Notes under the pieces: generated by a model
Databases searched by the model: none
Seen by the model: only the letters and a program-made list of their open reading frames with translations
What the model was told of the DNA's origin: nothing
Assembly (NCBI GenBank): GCA_032871835.1
Contig: CM065299.1
Coordinates: 45,582,706-45,646,705 of the forward strand
DNA: 64,000 nt
Source: Dipteronia dyeriana
Lineage: Eukaryota; Streptophyta; Magnoliopsida; Sapindales; Sapindaceae
Reading direction: 5' to 3'
Part shown: positions 1-11,120 of the stretch, piece after piece
Layout of the letters: each line of letters opens with the position of its first letter
Numbering within the stretch: position 1 is the first letter of the stretch
Translations under genes and position numbers: made by a program

Positions 1-571
1 TGACATGGTTAAATCAGGTAGCAAGAGCAGTACTCGAGCGTACCTCTCCACCCTTCCAGAAGCAAGCCAAGGTCGTCTATTTATGGCAAACACCTTACCA
101 GGGCCTGCTAGCCAAGCCCGCTACCCAGCTAGGAAGCCTGCATAATTAGGTCAAGCTCCATGATAAAGCTCGACGTAGCTAAACCAAGCTCCCAATTACA
201 AGGTTGGAACCCAATGGGATATTTCACCTTTAAAATGGTTAGAACAAGCTCCATGGGAAGACCAGCATTTAGCTCCGTGACAATCGAGAGGTCCCCGGGG
301 GACCCCGCCAGTGTACTAGATCCTAGGGTACCTCACCCTCAGGAAATATCAAATGTCACTTCGGGTAACCTCCATGAAGTACCTCTCCAAAGTGACAAGC
401 AGAACTAGAGCTCTCATCTCGGCAACGTAGGAAGAGAGGATTGACTTCCATGACATTTAAAGTACCATTATGAGGTCAACTGTATTAATGGAGGCAGTCA
501 ACCCAATTAATGACATGATCAGACCATTAATAAAGAGAATATTCAACTCTTTAATGGCCGTCATTAGTGAA

Positions 572-714
572 AGAGTTCAAAGAGGAAACAAACACCTTTT
601 CCTCCAAGATATCCTCCACAACCTATTCTTTAGGGTCAACTATAACAAAGAATCCCGCTTATCAAGGAAAGAAAAGTCCGAAGAGGAAACAAACACATCC
701 CCTCCGAGATATTA
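572..714 (+). repeat. Diverged direct repeat in Tat-3 LTR
   Basis: Two copies of a module of about 40 bp (572-612 and 674-714) share GAAGAGGAAACAAACA-like sequence followed by CCTCC(A/G)AGATAT. The spacing is about 102 bp. Tat-2 LTR has one copy, so this is a duplication within the LTR, possibly of a promoter module. Confidence 0.6.
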
Positions 715-1113
715 GCCACGATCTGATCCACTACACTAAAGGAAGAATCGTACTCAATAAGGAGAGGGAGATTGAAGAATCCTGGACTTGCACGCCAAGG
801 TAGTCACCATTTATAAAGATGCCTGTAAAAGGCATAGAAATGATGATCTGATGAATGATAGAAGACAAACATGCTTCGCTAAAAAGATCTCTCGACATCA
901 TCAATGTATGTGTTACCTTTACTTAGAATATATTGGTATCGGTCTATATTCGACCACTATTGTAAGCTCTCCGGAGTGACTACTTTGCATTACATTCACC
1001 ATTCTTGTGCACATAAGGAAGGGTATTCCCCCTTCCTCTGGATACTGCCTTGGGGTTTTTCAGCATGTGATCATTCGTGATGCTTTTTCCCCCTTGGTCA
1101 GTCTGCCTCTCTC

Positions 1114-1122
1114 TATAAAATA
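1114..1122 (+). promoter_or_regulatory. Candidate TATA box of Tat-3 LTR
   Basis: TATAAAATA stands in a pyrimidine-rich context inside the LTR. Tat-2 LTR has a similar motif at 56805. The assignment rests only on motif and position. Confidence 0.4.
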
Positions 1123-1498
1123 TTTGTGTTTCTCTTACTTATGTTCTGTGTAATGCATGCGTATATGAGTGCGAGCTAGTTTCCTACCTCGCTGGACCTA
1201 GCACTCTTATCTTCCCATATACATGCTAAAGTCGCATATCAAGATGAGGAGAAATCACCAGACCAACTTGAAGGAAGTCGATGGGCTCTCATACATCATC
1301 CCTATGGCAGAATCGAGCTCTCCGACACTGGAGCTAGATAAGCCCCCTCCTTACTTGCTATCTAGGTGGGGGAATTACGGGAAGCAATAGGGCTCCAGAA
1401 CCGAGCTCCAGAACCGAACTCCAGGTACCATGACGGGCTCCAACCGACTGAGGACCAGGACCAGGACTAAAATCAACCCCTAAACACCAATAAGAGAA

Positions 1499-1618
1499 CC
1501 TCAAGCTCCCCAGACTTACTTCATAAGCACGAAGCCTGACGGGCGAGATGGCTTGTTTCCTCGAGCTCCCCAGATCTATTACATAAGTGTGAAGCCCGAC
1601 GGGCGTGATGGCTTGTCT
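1499..1618 (+). repeat. 60-bp tandem duplication in Tat-3 LTR
   Basis: Two adjacent 60-bp units (1499-1558 and 1559-1618) both begin CCTC(A/G)AGCTCCCCAGA and contain GAAGCC(T/C)GACGGGCG. They differ at about ten positions, so the duplication is not recent. Confidence 0.85.
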
Positions 1619-1789
1619 CCTACCTCTGATTTCATCCTCCTACATATTCATACAAGATCAGGTCAGGTATCAATGGTACCGACCCCGCCCACCACTTTCG
1701 CGGTAATGGTCTCGAGGGTGTTAACAGGGATTTCTCATATCAATACATTGAGTATTCAAAGCTAGCAAGCTAGAATTCTCAACACAATT

Positions 1790-3864
1790 GATATATTGCC
1801 TCAAAGCTACCTCACATGTGCTTATTTCTTTAGTGGTAAGAGCACACACCCTTGAACCACTTGTTCTTGGGTGTACCTACATAAGTATTTCCAATATCAT
1901 CCTTGACAACAATGTTAAATCTAGAGTAAAGTCCTTTAATGACTTGATTAACAAGAATATCATTAACACTCTCTTTCTTAACATTTTTAACACAAACTTT
2001 GTCAAATTGAACAGTATTTGATTTCTTTCTACTCCACAATATTATCATGTTTCTCAATTGTCAAAGCCTTAGCATGTTCAAGTTGAAGTTTAATCTTATT
2101 TTCTCTAGATTCATTTCCTAATTTTCATTTTTCAATAAATTTATAACACCTGGGCTTAAAGTGACCTATTGTGTTGGAATAATGGCAAATTGGAATAAAA
2201 GATGAGATTTTACTTTTTGGAGTTGAACTAGCTTCACTAGGAGTTTACAAAGATACCTTGTTTGCCAACTTCTTCTTGGCTTTTGATCTTTTCTTCTTGC
2301 GTGGTTTCTTGTCAATCATGACTTCATCCAAGTGAGTAGGAAATGGTGCTTCCAAGGGCTCCTTTTTAACTACCAAGTCGTCTTTACAACTATAAGAGTT
2401 AACAAGATTCCAAACACTAGACACAGTTACCGAATCATTCACTAAGTCCTTGATGGCCTCCTTAGCCGTGTCTATCTATTTCATTAATTCTTGCTCTCTC
2501 TTCTTCAAAGAAGATATCATTCCATCCTTCTTGTGGTTTATCTTTTCAAGTTCTCTAAACTTCTTCAAAATATCACCTTTCTTACCAAGAAGTCTATGAG
2601 TAACAATAAAAAACTCATCTAGTTATTTCTTGATCAAATCATCTTTCTCAACAACTTCTGTTAGAGCATTATCTTTAGCTTCTTCAAGCTTCTCTATCGT
2701 GGCCAACAACTCAAGATTGGTTGGAATAGAACTAGTGCTTCCATGATGATTTGTATCAAAGATTTTGTTCAAAGATATTGTACCATCAACATCTAGTGGA
2801 GAATGAGAAGCCGTGAGAGCTACAAAGTTACTCACCAACTCTTTATCACTTAAAGACTCACTACTATAGCTCTCATCATAACTAGAATCATCATCACTGT
2901 AAGTAGCCACAAACACTTTGCCCTTCTTGTCTTTCTTAGATGGCTTCTTGGTGCACTCATTAGTAAAGTGACCGAAACCATGACAATTAAAGCATTGAAC
3001 ACCTTTCTTGTTCATGGCTTGATTATTCTTCTCATTCCTTAGAGACAATGGTTTCTTAACTCCTTTTTCCTTAGAAGACTTGCCTCTAGGCTTGACATTG
3101 TTCTTTAGAAACTTCTTGAACTTTCAAACCAAAAGAGCCATCTCTTCATTTTCATCATCACTCTCCTCCCCAATAGCATTGTGAGCGATTCCCTTACTCT
3201 TGGCATTTAGCTTCAAGCATATCTCATAAGTTTGGAGAGACCCAAGCAACTCATCAATGTTCATGCTATCCAAATCCTTGATTTCCTTAATGACTGTCAC
3301 CTTTGATTTAAATCTCTTAGAAAGATACCTAAGGTTTTTCCAATTTAAACGCTCTCTTGAGATAGGTACTCCAAGTGCTTGACATTGGTTAGCAATATTA
3401 AGAAGCCAGAATTGGAAGTTTTCAAACTTTTCTTCTTCACCCATACTTAAACCTTCAAATTGTGATGCCAACATTTAAAGCCTTGGTTTCTTCACCACTA
3501 AGGTTCCTTCATTAGTAACTTGGAGAGTATCCCAACCCTCCTTTGCGGATTCAAGATTTTGAATGTAGGAGAATTGATGCCCATCAACTCCTCTAATAAT
3601 GGCATTTATAGCACCGTGGTGCCATTTAGCATCCTCAAACTCATTCATTGTCCATTCACTCCTTGGCTTTAGTATATTAGTTCCATCCTATTAAACCTTG
3701 GTAGAAGGACTATAACCTTCTTCCACTACCATCCATGCCCTCTCATCAATAGAGTGGATGTAGGCCTTCATCCTCAACTTCCAATACCCTTACTGAGTGC
3801 CTCGAAGTAATGGTGGCCTAGTATTCGAGGCTCTTTCCGCCATTACATCATCTTGTAAACCCAT
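1790..3864 (-). pseudogene. gag: Sir-B copy 1 gag, truncated (copia type)
   Basis: This is the capsid/nucleocapsid gene of a Ty1/copia Sirevirus-like element. Reading from an ATG at 3864, the start has the copia gag signature (RPPLL, then YWKLRMKAYIHSID). It passes through several stops into an open stretch at 3474-3124 (LTR-copia gag domain) and another at 3048-2623. The latter holds a complete CCHC zinc knuckle, CFNCHGFGHFTNEC (2953-2994), then an acidic Ser-rich part and a coiled coil. The tail to about 1830 is lysine-rich and lacks a protease motif. Protease, integrase, RT and the 3' LTR are absent: the element is cut off at about 1770-1790 next to Tat-3 LTR sequence. The gene is dead, with stops near 3670 and 3790 and frame changes near 3480, 3120 and 2620. 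Confidence 0.85.
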
Positions 3865-3933
3865 GACTTCAAAAGCTTTACAAATACCGTGAATGTATCA
3901 CCTGGATGCTCACTAAGTACAATATATTGTCCT

Positions 3934-3945
3934 GATCTAACACCA
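3934..3945 (-). other. Primer-binding site of Sir-B copy 1 (degenerate)
   Basis: On the minus strand the 12 bases match 9 of 12 positions of TGGTATCAGAGC, the site complementary to plant initiator tRNA-Met. It is separated by two bases from the LTR end at 3948, as expected for copia elements. Confidence 0.75.
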
Positions 3946-3947
3946 AT

Positions 3948-4230
3948 TGAAAATACAAACATGGTTAAATGCTCAAGGCTAACCTAGATGAGGGGTGTGT
4001 GAATAAGTTAGACACCTTTTTCGACTCCCTTTAAACAAACAAAAGTTTGTCTCTCTAGATTACTTGTATCACAATATATATATCAATTAAAGACAATTAA
4101 CCAATATATAAAACATGTAATGTGTAATACAAACAAACATCCATAACACATACACAAATGATATTATAGTAAGGAAGTCAATTTACATAAAATGTTCTAT
4201 CCATAATATTTCGATAACATATACAAATAT
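3948..4230 (-). mobile_element. Sir-B copy 1 5' LTR, first piece
   Basis: The LTR edge is TGAAAATACAAAC (plus strand), followed by GTTAAATGCTCAAGGC. The same edge is found at 9940 and, inverted, at 11120. The LTR is interrupted after 4230 by Cop-A copy 1 and continues at 14904. The two pieces together are about 2469 bp. Confidence 0.9.
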
Positions 4231-4579
4231 TGTAGGGAAAAGTTAGTTCAAAATGCGGCAGAAGAGTAGAATTAAGGTTTGATATAATTAAAAAAATTCA
4301 CTTTAATAGAAAAAACCTTAATCCTAGATTAATTGATGTATATTAAAAGTACCGTATCTTTTTATCGTGACGATTGAACTAGTGCTAAATTGAATCCAAA
4401 ATATCTTTCAATCCAATCACAAACGTGAATCACCTAGGGTGTGTGGGCTTCCTTTCTTTGAATTGTATTCCTGAGGATGGAAACGAACAAAATCTTTTTC
4501 TTTGTTAGTCACAATAATCCTCCAAGAAGAAAAACAAAGAACGTTAGGTCACTTGTGAATTATCAGTCAATTTGATTGA

Positions 4580-5371
4580 TGCCCAGTTTGGGATTGCTTC
4601 TCAGGCTGCTTTTGGAGCTAAAAGTGCTTCTAAAGTTGGCCTAGGGTGTTTGGTAAAATTTATGGAAAGTGCTTTTGGTCTCTTTTGGCTTCCCCCACAA
4701 CAGAAATTGAGAAGCTACAAATTGATGCTTTTAGAAATCCGCTTCCTACGAAACAGAAATGAAAACACACTTAATACACTTATTAATGATTTTTTTTCCA
4801 AACTTACTATTTTATCCCTTGCCTTTTATGAAATTTACCACATAACAAAACACGCACTTAACATTTATTATTTTATTTACAATTTACTATAACATATACT
4901 TTGCTATTTACACGTTGTCTATTTCAATTGTGTAATCTTATGAATCCTTGAATCAAATTATGCTAGTTTTCTTGATATATACACATCATATGTGGCAATA
5001 GATAAAAAAATATTAAAGTAAAATTATATATATTTTTAACAAAATTTATTTATTTATTTTATAACAAGTTTATGGTCACACAAAAATAAAATAAATTATT
5101 TATTTTATAACATGTTAATGGTTATACAAAAAAAAAATTTATTTATTTTCAAATCATCTTAAATATTCATTTTTGTTCTTTCTAGTAATTTTGATCAGTC
5201 ACAACACTTTTTTACCAAACACATTGAAATTGCTTTTGGTTCTCACAGCACTTATAAAAATCAGTTTACCAAACACCCAACTGATTCTTCTCACAGCAAA
5301 TTCAAAAGCAATTCCCCCACAGCAGAATCAAAAGCAATTTTCCTCACAGCACAGCAATGCCAAACTGAGCC
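4580..5371. mobile_element. MITE-like DNA transposon, PIF/Harbinger-like
   Basis: This 792-bp insertion is absent from all other Cop-A LTR copies (compare 13240-13270). The ends are imperfect inverted repeats of about 20 bp: GCCCAGTTTGGGATTGCT at the left, and GGCTCAGTTTGGCATTGCT as the complement of the right end. A 3-bp duplication, TGA, flanks it (4577-4579 and 5372-5374). A 3-bp target and GTTTGG termini resemble PIF/Harbinger MITEs, although TGA is not the usual TWA target. The subterminal parts carry repeated CAGCA and CAAAAGCAA motifs. There is no transposase. Confidence 0.75.
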
Positions 5372-5604
5372 TGAAACTCGTGTGAACCTTGATTTGATGT
5401 TGTACACAAAACCTTTTGATGTAAAGGCTACTATTGCACTATTGAAAAAAAACGTTCCTCTCTTCTCTTCTCCTTGGCCGAATTCAGTACATAATATCTA
5501 TGAGTTGGACGAAGTTTTTTTTATATATATAACTATAAAAAAAACAAATGAAAAAAAACTTCTCACACCAAAAATTAGGTCTTGGTCGAAATTCTATATA
5601 GGAG

Positions 5605-5612
5605 TATATATA
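5605..5612 (-). promoter_or_regulatory. Candidate TATA box in Cop-A copy 1 3' LTR
   Basis: The minus strand reads CTATATATACTCCTATATAG. It lies downstream, in element sense, of the U3 repeat block at 5732-5910, at the position where other Cop-A LTRs have TATATAAAT. Confidence 0.45.
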
Positions 5613-5731
5613 GTTAGACAAAAATCCTACTAGAAAGAGCATTTCTACTTCACCAAGACTACTATCAAAATTTGGACTCAATCCTCTTAAAAGAGGATTT
5701 CTTTTTAATTGATGAGATCAAATCCTCTCCT

Positions 5732-5910
5732 AAGAAGGATTTACTTGACGGGCAAGAATCCTTCCCATAGGAGGATTTACTTGATGGGCACAAACCCTTT
5801 CCTTAGGAGGATTTACTTGGTGACCAAGAATCCTTTTCTCAAAAGAATCCTTTTCTCAAAAGAATCCTTTTCTCAGAAGAATCCTTTTCTCAGAAGAATT
5901 CTTTTCTACA
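5732..5910 (-). repeat. U3 repeats: 36 bp x3 then 17 bp x5
   Basis: Three units of about 36 bp start at 5732, 5769 and 5805 (A(A/G)GAGGATTTACTTG...AATCC). They run into five 17-bp units of AAGAATCCTTTTCTCAA type at 5826, 5843, 5860, 5877 and 5894. Other Cop-A LTRs have the longer unit but not this 17-bp expansion. In element sense the block lies just upstream of the TATA region, where enhancer repeats are often found. Confidence 0.85.
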
Positions 5911-7449
5911 CCAAGACTCTTAATCAATTTCAAATAGTGTATTTATTCAATAACTAATTATTGAATATAATTAAATTGTGACTAAATTAAAACTTCATAA
6001 TTTGACTGATTGTCAACTAGCGTTTTAATATAAATCAAATACTTCATAATTTGACTAGATAAATAAATTCTTATTATTTATCTACTTATAAACTACAGTA
6101 TTTGATACATATCATATTACCAACAATAATATGACTCTAGGAGACCATCTCCTACTAGAAAAAAGATTTTGACTTTAAATTAAATAATTAATTAATTTCC
6201 ATTTAATTAAATAATAAAATAAAAAAACTGTATATAAGACAAATAAATAGTCCATTGTCGCCCAAGCCTATATATATGGGCAAAAATTTTTGTTTCTATT
6301 TTATTAAATCCATTGGACTTAAATAAAAAGTGCACATGTGAACTAGATTCATTCTTACTAAAAAAAATAAGTCGACATGCCTTAATACAATTCTAGATGG
6401 ACCTATAAATTGGTCCGACAGAATATATCAAGTGATCCATGTAAGTTCGTGTTAATTGGGGATCTTGGCAGGCTATCTAAATTTAAGCTTCAATAGACAT
6501 AACCTAATCACAATCAACAAAAGATTCACTTAGGTATGATATATTAATTTTAGTTCAATTCACTAAAGAACTAAAAATGATCTCTTAAATAAAGATAGAA
6601 TAAGTCAATATTGCTCATTCATACCCTTGACAATCTTAATGGAGAAAGTGTATCCTCTAGCTCTCCAAGTTACCATATTTACTCATATGACCAACATTTT
6701 GAACTTGGATATTTTGACTTGTCCAGAAGCCATATTTCAATCAACACTATTGAAAACTTAACATCAAGATTTAATATCCAATTCCTCAAAAAATCCATAT
6801 GATGATATTCTACTCTCATTCAATAAAAAGAGCCATGATGTCCATATCTATAAATGAAGTCCTCTATATATTAGCAAATGAATACCACCAAACTATGGAG
6901 GATAGACTATGCTATATAATCGTACTCATTGATAGCTAAAATGATAACGCTTGCAACCATAAGTCCATCATTTATCTTAGGATAGAGATAGACTACCCGA
7001 TTGTCTTCAAGTGAAAACTTTTATCCATTGATGATTCTTGATAATCTATTTCACTGTGATCCTATTCAACGCACCCAGTGCACTAGATTATTTTGCTATA
7101 AGATACCACACTTTGATGATTTTAGACTCATCATAACACATTTGAACCCACTCAAATGCTAGCGAAAGAATCTACAAATTTAATGAGATAAAGGCGCCCA
7201 TCCTTTATCTTAAGTTTTGAATATTATTCAATACTAACAAAAGAATTGTGTCTACCTCATACATATCCAGATGTACAAACTATTCTTATTTTCTCATAGT
7301 CTTTTGACATTATGATTATTTACTTTTGACAATTATAATAATTTAACTATATATGCTATAAGATTTGTTAAACTAGAAATAACTTTTATTAATATGAAAA
7401 TATTGTCAAAAACATTATCACACTCTTGCTATCGAGCATAATCCCAATT

Positions 7450-7463
7450 ATCTCCCACTTGCT
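7450..7463 (-). other. Polypurine tract of Cop-A copy 1
   Basis: The minus strand reads AGCAAGTGGGAGAT immediately before the 3' LTR. This is where second-strand DNA synthesis would be primed. Cop-A copy 2 has the same tract with one change (46213-46226). Confidence 0.85.
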
Positions 7464-7890
7464 CTATAGCAAATGTGTCATATCTCTTGTCCCCATATTC
7501 TCCAGGTGCCTATCAAAACTCTTTTGTTGAAGAGCCTTTGTGAAGCGATCCGCTAGATTTTCTGTTGACACGATTTTGAATATCGTCACGTCTCCCCTAT
7601 TCATAATTTCCCTTAAAAGGTGATATTTTCTTTCAATGTGTTTCCCTCTCTTGTGACTTCTTGATTCTCTCGAATTAGCCACTGCTCCACTATTGTCACA
7701 ATAGATAGTTATCTGCTTATTCACATAAGGAACCACTTCTAAGTCAATCAAGAATTGACGGAGCCAGATAGTCTTTTTAATTGCTTCGCATGTGGCAACA
7801 TACTTAGCTTCCATGGTGGAATCAACATCACAAGATTGCTTGATACTCCTCCATATGACTGCTCATCCTCCAAGTGTAAACACTTATCTT
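7464..7890 (-). pseudogene. pol: Cop-A copy 1 RNase H
   Basis: This is the C-terminal RNase H of the copia polyprotein, which removes RNA from the RNA:DNA hybrid during reverse transcription. The open stretch 7814-7464 begins at MEAKYVA (catalytic Glu region) and contains YCDNSGAVANS (catalytic Asp) and a tail with NLADRFTKAL, where the family has ADPFTK. It ends just before the polypurine tract. The N-terminal part lies in another frame around 7815-7890. Most catalytic residues are still present, but the frame is broken upstream. Confidence 0.85.
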
Positions 7891-8930
7891 GATGTTGATA
7901 TTCTTGAGTTAGAATCGGATAGGAAATTGGAATTTGTATACCCAACGGGAATTAAATCCCCTCTAGAGTATACAAGCTTATAATCTCTCGTTCTTTTAAG
8001 ATACTTGAAAATATGCTTGACTGCCGTCCAACGGTTAGGACCAGGTTTCGATTGAAACCTGCTAACTATGCCAACTGTAAAACAAATATCTGGTCTAGTG
8101 CAGAGCATTGCATACATGAGACTCCCAACTACCGAGGCATATGGAACCCAACTCTTGAAATGCTCTTCATGCTTATTCGTAGGAACTTGATCCTTAGAGA
8201 GTTTGATTCCATGTCTGAAAGGTAACATACCTTTCTTGGAATCTTGCATGGAAAATCTTAACAAGATTTTATCTATGTATGAAGCTTGGGATAATGCAAT
8301 CATTCTACTCTTTCTATCCCTTATGACTTGGATACCAAGAATATAACTTGCTTGTCCTAAGTCCTTCATAACAAATTATTTTGCTAACCATTCTTTTACT
8401 GATGTCAATACACATACATCGTTTCGGATGAGTAGTATATCATCAACGTAAAGAACTAGGAAAACAAACTTCTCAAATTTAATTCTTTTATAGTCAAGGT
8501 TATGAATAAATAAAAAACTTTTCACGGTTTGATTAAACCTTATGTTCTAAGATCTGGATGCTTGCTTCAATCTAAATATGGATCTTTGCAACTTACATTC
8601 CCATTTCTCCTAGCCTTTTTAAGTGAATCCTTCTGGTTTCATCATATAGATGCTTTCTTCAAGACTTCCATTAAGGAAATCTGTCTTGACGTCCATTTGC
8701 CAAATCTCTAGGTCTGGAGATACCGTAATGGATAAGAATATTTTAATGGATTTATGCATGACCATAGGAGAGAAGGTTTCCTTATAATTGATAACTTTCT
8801 TTTGTGTGTAACCTTTAGCTACCAATCTAGATTTAAAGTTTTCCACATTTCCATCCATTTTTCTTTTTCTCTTGTATACCCACTTACACCCGATGGGTTT
8901 TATAACTTTAGGCAAGTCTACAAGATACCA
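7884..8930 (-). pseudogene. pol: Cop-A copy 1 reverse transcriptase
   Basis: This is the copia RT (RVT_2 type). The N-terminal part, 8915-8619, has [29 protein letters not shown] and WQMDVKTDFLNGSLEE. The YVDD active site is intact at 8439-8450 (minus) but in a different open piece. The C-terminal part, 8369-7884, has MKDLGQASYILGIQVIRDR and SLMYAMLCTRPDI. At least two frame changes separate the pieces, so no full enzyme can be made. A Gly after the active site (IGND in copy 6) reads Arg here. Confidence 0.88.
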
Positions 8931-9939
8931 GACTTTGTTTTAGAACATAGATTCAATTTCGGATTGCATTGACTTTTGCCAATGGCGACATTCAACATCT
9001 TCCATTGCTTCCTTGTACGTAAAGGGATCATCGTCGTCCGGGAGATTCTCTATAGATTCTTCTAGATCGATGTATCTCTTGAGTTGTCTACTAACCCCCC
9101 CAACACGACGAGGCATGGTAGATTGTTGATCTTATATTGGTACAGAACTTACAATTGGGCTAGGTTGTGAAACCTCTTGTTAAATAGTATCTCCAGAAAG
9201 CTCATTCAAGACAATTCTACTTTTAGGCACAAAATTATTGATATAGTCCTCTTCCAGAAATTTAGCGTTTGTCGTAACAAATACTTTAAGATCTTAAGGA
9301 CTAAAATAATATCCTTTGGTTCCTTTTGAATACCCTACAAATATGCATGTTTCTGAATTGGACACCATCTTTTCTATCTTTCCTTTAACACGTGCGCAGG
9401 ACATCCAAACATCCTTAACCGTTGTAAACTAGGCTTTCACCTAGTCCACAACTCAAGTTGTGTTTTAGGAACCGACTAAGATGGTACATCGTTTAGAATG
9501 TACATAGCGGTTTGTAAAGCATATCCCTAAAAGAATTACGGAGTGTTGGATAACTCAACATAGACCTAACCATGTCCAAAAGAGTTCTATTTCTCCTTTT
9601 TGCCACCCCATTTTTTTGAGGTGTACCTTGCATAAAAAACTGAGAAATTATCTCATTATCAATAAGATATTGCTGAAACTCACCAAATAGATATTCTCCA
9701 CAATGATCAGACCTCAAGATTTATGCATTTCTCAAGCTGATTTTCTACTTCAACTTTAAATGCTTTGAACATGTCAAAAGCATCTGAGTTATGTCTCATG
9801 AAGTACTCATATCCACCTTTAGCTTCAATGCTCATAGGACCACACAAATCAGTGTGTATTAATCCTAAACATTCAGTTGTCCTTGTGCCTTTGGTTGTGA
9901 ATGACCTTTGCATCTTACCTTCAAAACAAGATTCACTAG
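8931..9939 (-). pseudogene. pol: Cop-A copy 1 integrase, cut at the N-terminal zinc domain
   Basis: This is the integrase core that joins element DNA to the chromosome. 9913-9707 has FTTKGTR, then LIHTDLCGPMSIEAKGGYEYF with the first catalytic Asp. 9717-9493 has RSDHCGEYLF with the second Asp, and QKNGVAKRRNRTL, where the catalytic Glu has become Lys. 9490-8931 is the degenerate C-terminal and linker region. The sequence stops at 9939 inside the GAG-pre-integrase zinc domain, where Sir-B LTR sequence has replaced about 1.07 kb of gag, protease and zinc domain. Confidence 0.86.
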
Positions 9940-11120
9940 TGAAAATACAATCACTGTTAAATGCTCAAGGCTAACCTAGAGGGGGGTGAATAGGTTAGGC
10001 ACTTTTTTTGACTCCCTTCGAAACAAACAAAAGTTTGTCCCTCTAGATTGCTTGTATCACAATATATATATATATTAATTAAAGACAATTAATCAATATA
10101 TAAACACAAGTAAAGTGTGATAAAAACAAGTAATTGTAACACATACACAATCTATATTATAAAGATGAAGTCAACATACATAAAGAGTTCTATCCACAAT
10201 ACAAATATTAGAGAGATAGGGATAGAGAAAAGTTGACACAAGATATAACGTGGTAAACCTCCGAAGAGGAAACATCCACGGATGTGTTGATCATAGCATT
10301 CTATGTTGCGTGCTTGTTTACGTTTTGCATTCAAGATCACCTAGATGCCTTGTGAGAAGGAAGTCTTAACAATAGGTGTGAGACCAATGTTGTTGACCAA
10401 GAAATCTTGGCAGGAGGTGTGAGACCTTGGATTGTCAAGCAAGGAAATGTTGACTAGAGTTGGGAGGACTCGGATAGTCGAGCAAGAAGTCTTGCCTAGG
10501 GTCGTGAGGATCTGGATAGGTGAGCGAGGAAGTCTTGACTTGACTCGGGAGGACTCGGATAGCTGAACAAGAAATCTTGCCTTGGGTTATGAGGATCCGG
10601 TAAGGTGAGCGAGGAAGTCTTGACAAAAGGTGTGAGGCCTCGGATTGTTGAGCTTGAGGGCGACATCTTCATGAGTAGGATAGGAGGGTAGTTTCTAGGT
10701 GAAAGGGACACTTGAGAGATTGTACTTATCTTATCTACTAGTGGATTTTGTTTACCGATGGTTGCTAACCCGTGGCTGTTTCCTCTTCGGAGGTTTACCA
10801 CGTTATATCTTGTGTCAACTTCTCTCTATCCCTATCTCTCTAGCATTTGTATTTGTTATTTGAAAACTAAGGATAGAACTCTTTATGTAAGTTGACTTCT
10901 TTTCTATGATATAGATTATGTATGTGTTACCATTACTTGTTTGTATTACACTTTACTTGTTCTATATATTGATTATGTATCTTTAATTGATATATATATT
11001 GTGATACAAGCAATCTAGAGGGACAAACTTTTGTTTGTTTCTAAGGGAGTCGAAAAGGTGTCTAACCTATTCACCCCCCTCTAGGTTAGCCTTGAGCATT
11101 TAACCTTGTTTGTATTTTCA
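9940..11120. mobile_element. Foldback of two Sir-B LTR pieces, joined head to head
   Basis: 9940-10276 is the first 337 bp of a Sir-B LTR (starting TGAAAATACAA). 10278-11120 is about 843 bp of a second Sir-B LTR in the opposite orientation, ending TTGTATTTTCA. The outer parts, 9940-10276 and 10770-11120, are complementary at roughly nine of ten positions by eye, with a loop of about 490 bp. The junction falls in a small palindrome, CATCCACGGATG. Both outer edges are exact LTR ends, but the flanks (ACTAG left, ATCTC right) do not match as a target duplication. About 1.07 kb of Cop-A, between gag codon ~100 and the integrase zinc domain, is missing. Confidence 0.85.
10330..10660. repeat. Degenerate tandem repeats in Sir-B LTR
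   Basis: Units of roughly 30-60 bp combine GTGAGG(A/C)(C/T)C, GATAG(T/C)(C/T)GAGCAAG and AAGTCTTG(A/C)C. The same module recurs, inverted, at 15060-15330 and 35360-35620, so it is part of the family LTR. Confidence 0.75.

Larger units (their letters stand above)
1..1770 (+). mobile_element. Tat-type gypsy LTR (Tat-3), left end outside window
   Basis: This stretch has no credible gene. It shares several blocks, in the same order, with the Tat-2 LTR at 55969-57187: a module around AGAGGAAACAAAC followed by CTCCAAGATAT (572-612 here, about 56650-56690 there), and a terminal block with GGTCTCGAGGGTG (near 1709 here, near 57138 there). I therefore read it as a long terminal repeat of a Ty3/gypsy Tat element in plus orientation. 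The exact ends are not visible. On the right it joins Sir-B gag sequence at about 1770-1790, so its own internal region is missing. Confidence 0.6.
4231..7449 (-). repeat. Cop-A copy 1 3' LTR
   Basis: The LTR runs from TGTAGGGAAAA (4231, the U5 end in inverse orientation) to the decayed U3 start at 7449, where the usual CCCAACA reads CCCAATT. It is 3219 bp long because a 792-bp DNA transposon sits inside. Without that insert and its 3-bp duplication it is about 2424 bp, which matches the other Cop-A LTRs. Confidence 0.9.

Noticed and set aside
5709..5957. An 82-codon frame with repeated RRIYL and NPFL motifs, like a small repetitive peptide gene.
   Set aside because: It is the translation of the U3 repeats of a Cop-A LTR. 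Other LTR copies do not keep the frame.
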